DNA of 64,000 bases from Escallonia rubra. Taxonomy: Eukaryota > Streptophyta > Magnoliopsida > Escalloniales > Escalloniaceae. Made by a program: the position numbers and the translations under genes. A model generated the notes under the pieces. It was not told where the DNA came from and ran no database searches. It saw nothing but the letters and a program-made list of their open reading frames with translations. The DNA lies in the NCBI GenBank assembly GCA_033065855.1, contig JAVXUO010001679.1, forward strand, positions 1 through 64,000, given 5' to 3'. Below, piece after piece: positions 11,190 through 22,189 of the stretch (position 1 is the stretch's first letter; every line of letters begins with the position of its first letter).

Positions 11190-12260
11190 CAGCCGAGGAA
11201 ATAGAGCACCTCAAGAAGCAAGGTAGAAATGAACAAAATGATAAAGTTAGGATGGAGAAAAGGGAGGACAAGAAGAAGGGTCCTGAGTTCGACTGGCAAT
11301 ATGAACCTGAGGATGAGGAAGTAAAGCCCAATCTCCCAGAATGAAAAGACAAGCTAGCAGCACTCGAACCCTAAGTTGCCTAAATAAGGAGAGCTGATGA
11401 CCCACTAGGTCTTAGCGCATTAACCATGAATCTAAAAGATTGGTTATCCCCTAAATTCAAAATACCGGATTAGGACAAATTCGATGGAACCACAAACCCC
11501 AAGATCCACATCAAGATATTCATGCATGCACTAATACCTTATGGAGTCAATCAGAACCATAATACAACTTTTCCATCGTTCTCTCACTGGAGCCGCCTCA
11601 TGTTGGTTCCTCACTTTGGATGAAACACGAGTTCAAACGAGTTCAAACTTGGGAAGATGTTATGAAAGAGTTTGTAAATCAATACTAGTACACCCAAAGA
11701 GACATAGAGACTACCAAATAGGGGCCGAGAGGATCAGTGTCTGCCTTTATTATGAGATGGAGAAACAAGGCCGCTCAGCTGATGAACCACCCTACTGAGG
11801 AAAAATATGTGAACATAGTCAGGAACAATCTACTCCCTGCGTATCATGAATACATCTTCGGTCACTACCACACCTCGTTCAAAGCACAATGAGATCTCTA
11901 GTACAAATCGAGGACACCATTAATAAGGGGACCATTTCGCGTGAGTCAAAGCCAGGGGCATATCGAGCAAGTCCAAGGAATTCTATTGAACAACTGAAGC
12001 CAGTCACTGCCAACAATGTCAACAATGTACAAGCACCACAGATAGTGTCAGGGGAGGCCATCGTAGAGCCTAGAAATAAATTCACTCTATTGAATACACC
12101 TTTGCCCAAAGTATTCAATTGTTATTGAGAAGGGGCATGCTATCCAAGCTACCGCCAACCCCCATGCCAGTAGTGATACCAAAAGAATACGACATTCAAG
12201 ATTTTTGTGCTTTTCATCAAAGGAAGGGACACTTCACAAGTGTTGAGTGAGACTGTAGAA
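11190..12260 (+). pseudogene. Gypsy gag remnants
   Basis: Pieces in several frames read like the plant Ty3/Gypsy gag (Retrotrans_gag type). A stretch around 11470-11830 holds the capsid-like core with a 'SLTGAASCWF' block. A later piece near 12200 resembles the 'CAFHQ.KGH' zinc-type end of gag. The fossil is interrupted by multiple breaks and no full gag frame remains. It is plain evidence for the Gypsy assignment and no function is expected. Confidence 0.65.
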
Positions 12261-13729
12261 GCTCTCTCGCTATGCCCCATAGATGCCCCGACCCAGTCCG
12301 CTTTAAAGTTCCACAAAAACATGGCCAGTCTCGTCTTATCCTTATTTCCCTCCAGCTAATCGCTGTGAACGCGACCCCAACACATCAAAATGCGAACATA
12401 TGATCAAGAAAAATAGTGAATGATATGCTATAGAGTACATGTGGAATATTAAGGAAAGTTTGAAAGCTGAGACATACCTCCCACGTGTCGCATTATCCCA
12501 TGAAGCTCGAGTACTGACCACGAAAAACTGAGCCTAATGAATGATACAGACGGGCCATAGCAAGAGAACCCCAGTCGAATTCTCCAGTCTCACCCACATC
12601 CTTCAGTGCCCTCAAGCACGACAACTAAATTGAATCATCCCACTGGGTGAATAGAGTCTTCCTAAGCATAAAAATAAAAACCCTCGGACATACTGGTCCA
12701 ACCATTGCCTCATCAGCCTCCTCCAAAGTCATACACTTATAGTGAGACATTAGGATGGCAAGCAAAATTGAACAGCCTTTCTTATAAGATGACTCAAACC
12801 CTAACAACCACACTACAAGGTCATGGCCCCAGTCGAGATCAAGGCCCAAGCAATCGGCCTCCCGCTCACGCGAATACTTGTAATATTCACAAAATCATAC
12901 AGGGTAAGAGTTGCCTCCAGAATGGCAAGTGGAACATGTTGGTGAAATCCCACTAACGCTCAGTCAAACTCGAAAGATGTTTTTTGCTACTGGTGAAACC
13001 ATGAAGCCCGTTCAAGAAAAGATCAAAACCCCTGTCAGCTATCGGATCCTCCAATGAGTCGGTGGCTCTCCTAGGGTTCCCCCATCTAAGATCCCTGGGG
13101 AAGAGGATCAAGTTGTTTATTGCAAACAACTTAACTTCTTCCACTACTCGAGTATCAGATTCGGCAAAGCCTTATTTTTTAGGGAAGGGGCTGCATGAAA
13201 TCAAAACAAGAACAAGAGAGACTCAAGAATCGTCGATTTTTGCATGTAATGTGCAAAGACTAAGAGAAAAATAACATGTGGGACCATGGTTTGCATGGAA
13301 AAAAACATAGGATATAATTTTTGTGTGTGTATATGCACGTGCGCCCGTAAAATTTAGAGGCAAAAGGATGACACATATACCTGACCCGTGAAAAATCCAT
13401 TACTAAGATGAACACCTTGGTCTGGGGTAAGAATGGAGTGACTCTCTGTGCAGATTGTTGGTTGGAATCGCGAAACACGACCAAATTAGGGGCCTCCCTC
13501 ATGTCCCCTCCTTGTTCTTTAGAACTCCATGATTGTGATGGGATTGGGGAAAGAAGAAGAAATTTGAGGGATTTATAAATCGAAATAGAGATGGATAAAT
13601 TCCTCTTTGGAGTCGAATTTCAGAGAGAAGAGTGTTTGATTGGAAGTTTGAGCCTGCGTGAAACCCTAAAATTGCACCCAAATTCTGAATAGACAAACAA
13701 ACTGATTTTTCCTTGTTAATTATTCAAGC
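12261..13729. other. Interior of the Gypsy relic without recognisable coding
   Basis: This stretch should hold pol in an intact element but shows no reverse transcriptase, integrase or protease motif on either strand. The element was therefore either a deletion derivative or has decayed here. Confidence 0.4.
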
Positions 13730-13880
13730 CCTCTGATCAATCGGCCGATTTCAAATATTCTATCTTTTGCTCTTCCAGCCTTCTAATCAACCGACTGATT
13801 TTTTTATTACTCTTCCACCCCTCTGATCAACTAGGTGGTTCTTGATTTTCTGTTCCAGCTCTTTGACCAACAGTCCAATT
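13730..13880 (+). repeat. Tandem repeat of about 52 bp around 'ctgatcaaycg'
   Basis: Three units read 'cctctgatcaatcggccgat', 'ccttctaatcaaccgactg' and 'cccctctgatcaactaggtg', then a weaker fourth at 13858. They share the word of the 10645 repeat, so both repeats probably come from one original array inside the Gypsy element. Confidence 0.5.
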
Positions 13881-14339
13881 TTGGGTCTGTTAAAATTCAT
13901 TTGAAAAAAAAGGAGGAAAAAAAATCTCACGTGTCTGTGTGAAATTCCTTTAACTGCATGTTTGCCTGAAAAACTCTTCAAGTACTTTTTAAGTCCTTTA
14001 TATACTTGCGTGCATGTATGCTTGTATGCTTACATATCATGTTGTTAAAACCAATGATCTCAATCCAGTGCAATAGCCCGTGCCTTTTAGCCAGAAACAA
14101 TACTTCCTCCATATCAATTTGTGAAGTGAATTCATATAGTCGGCACTCAAGGACCACCTATCTGTGAACATCGTTGGTTTCAACTTTCAGTGATACTTCT
14201 GAAGTTCTTATCCTTTTATCTAAGCGACTAACCGCTTGAGAGCGTAGTTGGCTATAGCTCTTGGATATAAATCCTGCTTTGATTAAGCTACTTGTCGTTT
14301 GAGCACGTTGTTGGCTCCGACTTTTAGTCCAATCATTCA

Positions 14340-14740
14340 CCTTGCTTGTCAAATATTCAAATTGATTTGGTGTCTCTGATAACGGGCAAAGTTGCTTCCA
14401 GTATTTCTAGACAACCACTTAAATTGATTTGGTCGCTCCGGCATCTAACAATACTCCTTTATTGTCTGACGACCATCCAAATCGATTTGGTGGCTCCGGT
14501 AACAAACAAGATTTTTTTTCATATATCTAGACGACCACACAAATTGATTTGGTTGCTCCAATAATAGACAAAGTTATGTCTCTTTGCATATGTAGACGAC
14601 CACTCCAACCAATTTGATGGCTCTGATATCTAGATATAAGTTTTTAAAATTTTTGTCTGTCGACTATCCAAATCAATATGGTGGCTCCGACAAACGACAA
14701 AGTTTACTCATATAATCACTCCAAGACCAATCAATGTTAC
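14340..14740 (+). repeat. Minisatellite of about 75 bp before the 3' LTR
   Basis: Five to six diverged units carry 'acgaccatccaaatcgattt' followed by 'ggtggctccggt' (centres near 14360, 14425, 14480, 14545, 14610, 14670). The array lies in the untranslated part of the Gypsy interior shortly upstream of the right LTR, a position where Tat/Ogre-like plant Gypsy elements often have such arrays. Confidence 0.65.
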
Positions 14741-16030
14741 TATTGGTTCCGGCTTAGAGCAATATCTCTTGTTCTGAACTACGTGGTCTTATTCATTTTC
14801 TAAGGATTTGTATGAAGCCTTATAAAGGTCGAACCTCATATTCGCGTGATTGTTCGAGAGCAAAAATGTGGTATTTTCAGTGATGGTAGCCCCCATGCGA
14901 GCTCCCTCACCGAAGGGCTTTGTAGACACCCCATTTTTGTAGTCTTTCTACTTATATATAATGATTAGGCTTTATTAATAATTAAAGTTTATTATTATGG
15001 GTGAAGGCTTGATAATATATTAAACTTAATTAATTTAATTAAGCCCAATAGTTAGTCCAGTCCAGTTGAGTTGTCCAGTTCAGTCTGGCTGTTCAGTTCA
15101 GTTCAGTCCATTCTAGTAATTGGATCCAGTCTAGTCCAATATAAAGATTGTAGATTACTTAGAGGATTTAAGATATTTTGTGATTTACCCTTGATGTATA
15201 TAATATTTGGAGATAATTCCTGAATCAAGTACATTTTCATTTGATTAAATCAGAGATAATTACCGAACTAGGGACAAATCTTGTCTCGGTATTCAAAAAA
15301 ACTATTAAAATATCATGGGATTAACGGTCAATTTTTGACAAACCAGCAGCCGCTAGGTAGTTGACTTTTCTTAATTTGCCATTTTTAGCAAATATTCTGT
15401 TTTATCACCGGATCACAAATTAAGATGATCATCTTTATCATTGTTGGTGCCCTAGACCTCTATAAAAAGGGTCTTTGGGCTATATTTCATTCGAGGGACC
15501 AACTTTTTCTCTCTAGTACTTTAATGCCATTTTTTTTTCCATAGAATTGGTAGATCATCTCTAAGGAGAATTTAGCACTTCATACTTCAGTTCTCTACAC
15601 GTGTATCCTAAACTCATCACAAAGTGTTTCTAAGTCTTCTAGTTAATCACATTTTAAAGGTATATTTACAAAGCTTTCTAGACCACTTTACATTGCAGTG
15701 GTCTAAGACATCTCCCATCCGCACAATCTCATTGCCAATATTTAAACTATCAAAAGAGCCTTTTATTTCATTTCTCAGTTCGAGTCTAAGACTGAAATGT
15801 AGGTCGCCACCCTTAGGGCCTAGTTGAACTACGATGGTTTTGATTCTAATTTGTCCGATCGGATATGTAGGTCATTTGACTCTTACTGTCAAATTCAAAC
15901 CAATAATATAGAAACCGAACTAGGACGAGTTTTATACATGGTTTGTGTTAGGTGTTAAAAATGCCAAAAATAAAAAAAAAACAGAGTAGAGGTCATTAGG
16001 GTATGGTGGGTGTGTAAACCTTCCCGTCGT

Positions 16031-16130
16031 ATAACTCAGTCTCGAACCCATTGTTTTTATTTTCAGTTGATCAAAAGCCTATAACTCAGTCTCGAACCCA
16101 TTGTTTTTATTTTCAGTTGATCAAAAGCCT
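16031..16130 (+). repeat. Perfect 50 bp tandem duplication
   Basis: The 50 bases beginning ataactcagtctcgaaccc are repeated without a difference (16031-16080 and 16081-16130). They lie inside the old right LTR, so the duplication is much younger than the element. Confidence 0.97.
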
Positions 16131-16202
16131 ATGGCATCTTAGAGTCTAAGGGTTATTCTTTTTTATTATTATTATTTTTATGAAATAAGACGGCGAAACC
16201 TG

Positions 16203-16283
16203 TTTTTAGACATTTCCCATATCTAAGAATTTTTCAAGGTGATTTTAGACATTTCCCATATCTAAGACTTTTTCAAGGCGGTT
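16203..16283 (+). repeat. Two-copy tandem repeat of about 43 bp
   Basis: 'tttagacatttcccatatct' followed by 'aagaatttttcaaggtga' recurs 43 bp later with two or three changes. It is inside the right Gypsy LTR. Confidence 0.8.
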
Positions 16284-16294
16284 CGCTACCTACA

Positions 16295-16611
16295 ATTGGG
16301 TACCTGTTGCTTTCTTCACGTTTTAGCCAATTTTGATTTTAACGGATTCTACATTCTTCTTGTGGTTAGGGTGTATTCACGTTTCTTGTCGATCTTAAAC
16401 TACGTTACTAGAATATGATATTCTCACGTTCCTATGTTTGAAAAATCCTGGTTATGTGATTCTCAGTTTCTCAACATACCATCTCATACAACTAATTATC
16501 ATTATATTTAACATGTATCATAGATACCAGTTGCAACACCTTTTTTTTTTTTAAATGAAAGTGAAGTTGCTTCGGAAGCTAAAGAATGGTAATTGAAGCA
16601 AAACCAAAGGG
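16295..16611. other. Intergenic DNA
   Basis: No gene or element was seen. A short T run lies at 16542-16552. Confidence 0.35.
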
Positions 16612-16851
16612 AAAAAATTTGGCTACTACCCAGGTTGAAGGAATCTTCCTCCTACCCTCCATGTAGCGACAATTAATGGTTGTCAATTTTTTTTAGTGAC
16701 TTTTATTTAGTGACGTTAAAAAAGTACTGTTAAGAGTAGTCGCTGAAAGTGTTAACAGAAAAGCCACTAGAAACATTTAGTGACTATTAATTGTCACTAA
16801 ATACAGGGTTGAAGAAAGATTCCTACAACCGGGGTAGCAGCCAAAATTTGT
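16612..16851. mobile_element. MITE of about 240 bp with inverted ends of about 35 bp
   Basis: The left end 'aaatttggctactacccagg' followed by ttgaaggaatctt is matched in inverse by the right end (caaaattttggctgctaccc on the complement, then cggttgtaggaatctt). The centre has 'tagtgac' words and the palindrome-like 'ttagtgactattaattgtc' (16779). The target duplication was not resolved. It lies about 110 bp past the stop of the ALOG gene and may be in its 3' region. Confidence 0.7.
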
Positions 16852-16960
16852 TCAAACCAAAGAATGTACTATAAAAGTACCAATTTCACTACTTATATTC
16901 AATACCCTTAGTTGAAAGAAATTAAACCAACAAAAGCCAAAAGAAAAAAAGAACAGTAGT

Positions 16961-17656
16961 TCAAGACAAACATGCAGAAATGGCGGAACATCGACCATCG
17001 GATGATCCAACCATCACTAAACCCTCACTTGGATCAAAGGAGTAGCCATGGCCATGAAGACCGTTTTGAGCACCAATACCGCAATCAACAACATTGTTAC
17101 TACTAGTATTCATCGGTTGGTGTTGTGACACGCGGGGCTTCTTGCGTTTCTTCTTCTCATAAACAATCCCTCTAGCCTTGGCTTGTGAATCCCTAACTTC
17201 CCTGAGATACAGCCTGACGGCGCGTGCACCAAACGGGTTGGTCTCCGGCAGTCCACCGTTCTCTTCGAAGGCGGCTCGGAGGCGGCCTACCAGCGCGTCA
17301 AGGCTACCCCATGCCTGTTTAAGCGGGCAAGGACATGGCGCCGGCGGGTGCGGGTGGCCAAAAAAGGGGCAATTAACTGCATGGACTTTGGTCTTTCCGA
17401 ACTGGTCTAGGTACCGGAGAAACTCCAGCACGTGAGCTCCGCTGCACCGGGATAGAGTTAGCGGTGGTCGGTGGTTTTTCAGGTACTGCCCGAATGTGTT
17501 CCAGTCACGCCGCTTCTGCGAGCCGTACCGACTCGGTGGCGGCAGTGAAGGTGGTGGTTTTGGCTGCCGGATGTTCCCGAATATCTCGTCGGATATTGAG
17601 ATGCCGCTGTTGCACCCGTTACTCGCCGCGGCGGCGGCGACCATGGCGGATGACAT
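16961..17656 (-). CDS. ALOG-domain (LSH / G1-like) nuclear regulator
   Basis: A single-exon frame of 231 residues. The ALOG domain spans about residues 43-170: it opens [19 protein letters not shown], contains the zinc-ribbon-like insert (Cys96, His101, His103, Cys108, Cys110) and ends in [20 protein letters not shown]. The basic stretch KKKRKKPR (168-175) is the usual nuclear localisation signal. ALOG proteins bind DNA and act in meristem, floral organ and boundary development and in light-dependent growth; their fold is thought to derive from DIRS-type recombinases. The low-complexity N terminus (poly-Ala, poly-Pro) and variable C terminus are normal, and the length fits the family. The start at 17656 is followed by a second in-frame Met at residue 5, so either could be used. 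It is probably of the LSH3/LSH4 type, but the exact orthologue is unresolved. Confidence 0.95.
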   Translation of the reverse strand: MSSAMVAAAAASNGCNSGISISDEIFGNIRQPKPPPSLPPPSRYGSQKRRDWNTFGQYLKNHRPPLTLSRCSGAHVLEFLRYLDQFGKTKVHAVNCPFFGHPHPPAPCPCPLKQAWGSLDALVGRLRAAFEENGGLPETNPFGARAVRLYLREVRDSQAKARGIVYEKKKRKKPRVSQHQPMNTSSNNVVDCGIGAQNGLHGHGYSFDPSEGLVMVGSSDGRCSAISACLS

Positions 17657-18149
17657 AAAAGGGTTTTATGCTGAATGCTTCGTTATGGAAGAATTTACCA
17701 GCAGGGTTTGTGCTTGAGCTAGAAGAAATGAGTTCTTCTTCTATTCTTGGCCTTGTCTAGAAAGCTCTAGTTCTCAGTGCACAAATTGGAGGTGATTGGG
17801 GTTTGAAGGAGAGGAGGGTACGAGTGTTAGATACTTAGAAGTGGAGGAATGAAGATATATAACGGGCCAAGGGAGAGGGAGAGGGAGAGGGAGAGAAGAA
17901 TGGTGAGAACTGAGAAAGGGGACAACCATGTTAGGGGAGAAGTAATGACAGTTTGAATATCACATCAACCTGTCTTTTCAGTTTGAATAACCTGCCTTCT
18001 GCTCTTTCCTTTTGTCCAATGTTCTGGTTTTGCATAATCCAAGGTGACAGTTGAATTTGACAATTCCATGCAATATTTTTGCCAGCAGACGTATTCATAA
18101 TGCCCATCCAATCTTGGTAACTTTTTTTTTTTTGGGGTTAAAAATACTT
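17657..18149 (-). promoter_or_regulatory. ALOG gene 5' UTR and promoter region
   Basis: Read on the minus strand there is a TATA-like 'gttatatatcttc' at 17850-17862, about 200 bp before the start codon. A (GGGAGA)n purine tract at 17870-17896 is seen as CT repeats on the coding strand, a common plant core-promoter or leader feature. Upstream sequence beyond 18,000 shows no gene. Confidence 0.5.
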
Positions 18150-18472
18150 TTTGTGTTTTGCTAACAAGATAGAGTTTTAAGAAAAAATATTATATTTTAA
18201 CTTATTATCACGCATGTTAAGAATATAAATCATGTATGATGTATTTTTTATTATACTCTTATAGAGAAAGGGGAGGAAGTAGATCAGGATAGAGATAAAA
18301 GATTTAGTAGGGTGTTAAATATGAAGAGAGAAATATACTAAAAAAAAATTATAAAAAGGTTCAACATATAAAGTCACCTACAAAAATTTTCTTTATTTAG
18401 AAAGTAAGCTATTCTTTTGGAACAAACCAAAAGAATAAATAAGGTCAATTCTGTTTTGTGGCGAAGGGAGTA
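18150..18472. mobile_element. Stowaway-like MITE, left end decayed
   Basis: The interior 'aagaatataaatcatg' and the right end 'ggcgaagggagta' (18460-18472) match the Stowaway-type family seen at 21403. The left terminal 'tactcc' is not clear. Confidence 0.5.
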
Positions 18473-18510
18473 GTATTTACTTTTGCCATTCTACTCATCT
18501 TTTTATAATT

Positions 18511-18766
18511 TACTCTTTCCGTCTCAATCTAGTTACTCTATTTTGACTTGTCATGTATATAAAAGATATAAGTCTTGTAATGTATGTTTTTAATTTTACC
18601 CGAGGAAGGCAGAGAGCAAATGGTCTGGTGGATGGTAAAATGTGGAGGAAAAAAATTAAAAAAGAGTAAAACATGAAAAAATACATACCAAATCTTTTTT
18701 AATCTAGAAAGTGAGTAATTTTTTTGGGACAACTCAAAAAGAAAAACTGGTCAATTAAAGTGGAAT
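18511..18766. mobile_element. Stowaway-like MITE, right end decayed
   Basis: The left end 'tactctttccgtctcaatc' is the degenerate tactccctccgtccc terminus. The interior 'ttgacttgtcatgtatat' and 'ttttttgggacaactcaaaa' are shared with the copies at 21403 and 37310. The terminal right repeat is missing. Confidence 0.6.
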
Positions 18767-19269
18767 ATGGACTTCTATAGTTCACGAATGTTCGCAAAGA
18801 ACGTAGTTGATAACCAATGAATGATCATCAACCACTCTATACTTGAAAAGTTGGCATTATAGCTTATTTCAATATTAAATTAGGAGGAAGTAGTTTGAAG
18901 AAGGATTGGTACTAGAGAATGAAGATGTACAAATTTTCAGGTATTATTCAAAAAGCACTCTTAGTAAATTATAAGTTGAGTTATTCTTATTGCATTTTTT
19001 TTGCAAGTTTTAAAAAAAATAAGGATTTAAGCTTGAAAATCAAAAAATACAAATGTTTTGTTCATTGCTCTTTCTGTACAAGAACTACATTATATGATCT
19101 ACTGACCCAATTTGACATGCCATGCATGCAAAGTTATTGAAGCATTAGGTGATTAATTTTTTGCATTTTTAAATGGTCAAACCCCAGAAACACAATGTAC
19201 CGTGAGGCGATGAAATTTCCTCACGGTTTCACTTGCTGAAGACATAATATAGTTATTATTTACTAATCG
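18767..19269. other. Intergenic DNA
   Basis: No gene or element end recognised. The DNA is AT-rich. Confidence 0.3.
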
Positions 19270-20560
19270 TTGTTATTTTAACAGTACGACCTAAAGTCAC
19301 GCTGTGAAGACCAAAATCTATTGCTACATGTACTAATCTTACAATTTTATGGCATATTTAATGTGTTATGACGAAGATTGTGTTACATAAGACCATATTT
19401 TATCACAAAATCTATGAGTTATATGAATATCATTTCCTAGATTAAGATGACCCAAATGTACTTCTAAGTGGCCTAAATTTGCTATCGGATAAGCAATATA
19501 TTTCGATTAGCTGCTCAATATTTCTTAGAATAACTTACTAGGCATGGCTATTTTTTGACTAAAGTAAGGGTTGCATGAATAATTGGTACCCATAAATGAC
19601 CAAACTTTAATAGTACTTGCCAAAACATACTTCATCACAAGGTTTTAGAATTTTTGGTGGCACGAAACCACTACAAATCGGCCGAAGTTATCAAAATGTA
19701 CTAGTCATAGAGACCCCATTTTTGACTGATCAGATGAGCAATGCTTCTTGGTGACCCACATTTAGTACAATGTAACCAAAGCATGCTAGCTAGTAGTGGA
19801 TTAAGATGCCCAAAAGTTATTATGTGAGTCAAATTTACTACAAAATGAGCAATTAATTCATCTAAGTGACCAACAATTATTAGCTATAAATACTGGCTTT
19901 ACTTCTTTTTCAGTCAAAGACCACCGGCGACCCACATTTACCGCCAAATGTACAAAACCTTATTTACTAGATATGACCAAGGATGCAACTTAACGACCAA
20001 AAGTCACTTCTAAGTAACCTAAAGTTACTATTACAAGCGAGCGGTAGATACTGATACGTGATCAAAACTTATGTATAAATAACTTGCCAAAAAATAGATA
20101 CACGATGAGCAACTTGTATTGACCAAAGTTTCAATTTAATTATTCGTCTAAAATTGACACTTTTATCCTACCAAAATTTTTGATTATTTGTCTACAATTT
20201 ACTACTTTTATCCAACTTTACTTTTGGATGTCAAAGTATTACAAATGGGCAAAATATACAACAATCTGCCAAACTCTACTACCAAATAACCAAGATTTAC
20301 GACCTGATGACCAAAATTTACTACTTTATGCACTACAAGTTAAAGAAGATATACTACAATATGCTACTATATGATATGAGCAACATGTACTTGCAGAACC
20401 AAAAATTACTATGCTTATGTTCTTTAGTGGCAATGAACCTATAGCTCCAATGACTAATCAATATTACTACATGTACTTTCGAAGTGACCTATATACACAA
20501 GATTTACCGATATATGTTTCCAACATTAACTTTGGGTGGTCAAAATAACACTTCGAGGCA
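19270..20560 (+). repeat. Degenerate array of 'tgaccaaaatttactac' words
   Basis: Over about 1.3 kb, variants of one short phrase recur on the plus strand every 25-50 bases. Examples are gacctaaagtcac (19288), gacccaaatgtactt (19449), gaccaaactttaatagtac (19598), gacccacatttagtac (19753), gtcaaatttactac (19828), gaccaaaagtcacttc (19996), gaccaaaatttactac (20311) and accaaaaattacta (20399). Spacers are often aagtg or atgagcaa. No protein frame runs through it. It looks like a very old or rapidly diverging minisatellite. Confidence 0.6.
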
Positions 20561-21402
20561 AAATTCCAAGTGTTCCACTGTTCCCCATGATATGTAGTCG
20601 CTTAGACTAAGCAACACATAAATTAATCAGTGAGTGTTGTGACCTGGTGATATACTGATATACAACCTACAATCCGACTGCCCCAACTGTTACATTGGCC
20701 CTCGGAGCCATGAAGCTACCTTGATTTTCAAGGTGTTTGACGCTTCAAAACAAGAGTTAAGACCGACTAGGATTTCCTGTCCGGGGACAATGTCAGGATT
20801 GTCCGATTTCGTTTTGATTCGCTTTCCAATATGGTTCAAATATGGTGCTTAAGAACTTGCCTTATGATCAAGCGGTCTTGCCAGACGTCAGACGTGTTGC
20901 AGACTTGAACGTCTGTTTCTCCTAACCCTTTGATTGTTGCTTCACTTGACGTGAACCAAATCCCAACTCTATCCAGTCTTAGTCAACCTAAAATTTCTAC
21001 CATTTTTTTTTGTTTTGGTCTTTTTGAGGTTTTTAGACAATAAGAACGTTAATTGCATGAAAATTTTGGGATCGATAACCATAGTCCAATATTAACCACT
21101 ATAATCCACTTTGACCATTAATAATCTTTAATGGCTTTTATCACACAATTTTAGGGATGGATGTTCTGCATAAGTAGTAAAAGGTGGCGTGCAAAATCAA
21201 TTCCCGACTTCATAATTAACATAATCTTCTTTAATAAGTACCATCATTCCTATTATTGAAGTAACGAAAGAATAAAATTTTCTTTTATTACGTTCTTAAA
21301 CTAATTTAACTATGGTGGGAATAGTTAAAAATATAAACCAGAACATATTGTTTTGAATTAGTACCTAGAAACCCCGAAGTCTCACATCAGGACCTAGTGT
21401 TT
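20561..21402. other. Intergenic DNA
   Basis: No gene or element boundary was recognised. A moderately GC-rich patch at 20640-20960 has no reading frame. Confidence 0.3.
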
Positions 21403-21616
21403 TACTCTCTTCGCCGCCAAAAAAATTGCTCCATTTTGACTTGGCACACATATTAAGGATATAATTCATATATTGTGTGTTTCCCATTCTACCCCAAGTG
21501 TAAAAAATAATCCTGAAAAATACCTACAAAATCTTTCTTAATTTTAAAAGTGATCAACTTCTTTGAGACAGCTCAAAGAGAAAATATGATCAACTTTTTT
21601 TGAGACAGAGGGAGTA
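21403..21616. mobile_element. Stowaway-like MITE, both ends present
   Basis: The ends are 'tactctcttcgccgcca' and the inverted 'tgagacagagggagta'. The length is about 214 bp and the flanks are compatible with a TA target. The interior shares 'acctacaaaatctttcttaa' and 'agacagctcaaagag' with the other three copies in this window. Confidence 0.75.
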
Positions 21617-22189
21617 CTTTTTATACTTCAGGCCCTCACTCTTTTTTTTAGGCAATTAGTAAGTACCATTTCCAGCCAAAATCCCTAACGTTGTAAGCTA
21701 AACTATTTCTCTCTTAGGGGCAAAAGCATTAACCTAGGTTTACGTATTTAGAACCATCACTTGTAATCTGATCTACCTTAACCATCCAAACGCCAATCAC
21801 CCCAAAAGATAAGATTGCTACAACTCAAATACCTGGATACACTTCTATCAAATTCCTAAATCATTTTTGACGATGACAGGATCAAAGACGAGATCCAAAG
21901 AGCTAATCGAAGACAATCACATGGGAGATACGAAGGCTTGAGGATTATGACCAATAGCAACCACTGTGCCATAAGTGTTATTGTTAAACATCTATACAGT
22001 AGGATTTTGCGAATTAAGTTAAATGGATGTGCATGTTTACGGACACATATGTCGGTCGATATTCAGTCTAAAGGCACATTAGATCGAACCCAATATTTTT
22101 TAGGTGTGGATTTTATGTTTCGCTGTTTAATGCTGATCATATTTGTGCCCTTTTTTCTGTGTGTGTGTGTAGACAGTGGCTCCACCTTC
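21617..22189. other. Intergenic DNA or 5' part of a MULE relic
   Basis: A short (gt)n run at 22161-22171 is followed by 'gtag' like a splice acceptor before the MULE-like frame. Nothing else was recognised. Confidence 0.3.

Larger units (their letters stand above)
9076..16294 (+). mobile_element. Decayed Ty3/Gypsy-type LTR retrotransposon
   Basis: Two related LTRs flank this element. The left begins TGTAGAAATCCC at 9076 and the right begins TGTAGACACCCC at 14921. Both LTRs have a TATA box (9591 and 15461) followed by a gggcc/ggtc leader. A purine-rich tract lies just before 14921. The internal region has gag-like remnants at about 11.2-12.3 kb and no recognisable pol. The LTRs are strongly diverged, so the insertion is old. 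The left LTR is shortened on its inner side, where a CACTA fragment sits. The element is broken in many places. Confidence 0.75.
14921..16294 (+). repeat. 3' LTR of the Gypsy relic
   Basis: It starts TGTAGACACC directly after an element-internal purine-rich stretch. It has a TATA box at 15461-15468 and probably ends near 'gctacctaca' at 16294. The end was placed by similarity to the inverted LTR at 23728-25029, which runs on past the point where the left LTR is cut. Confidence 0.65.
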
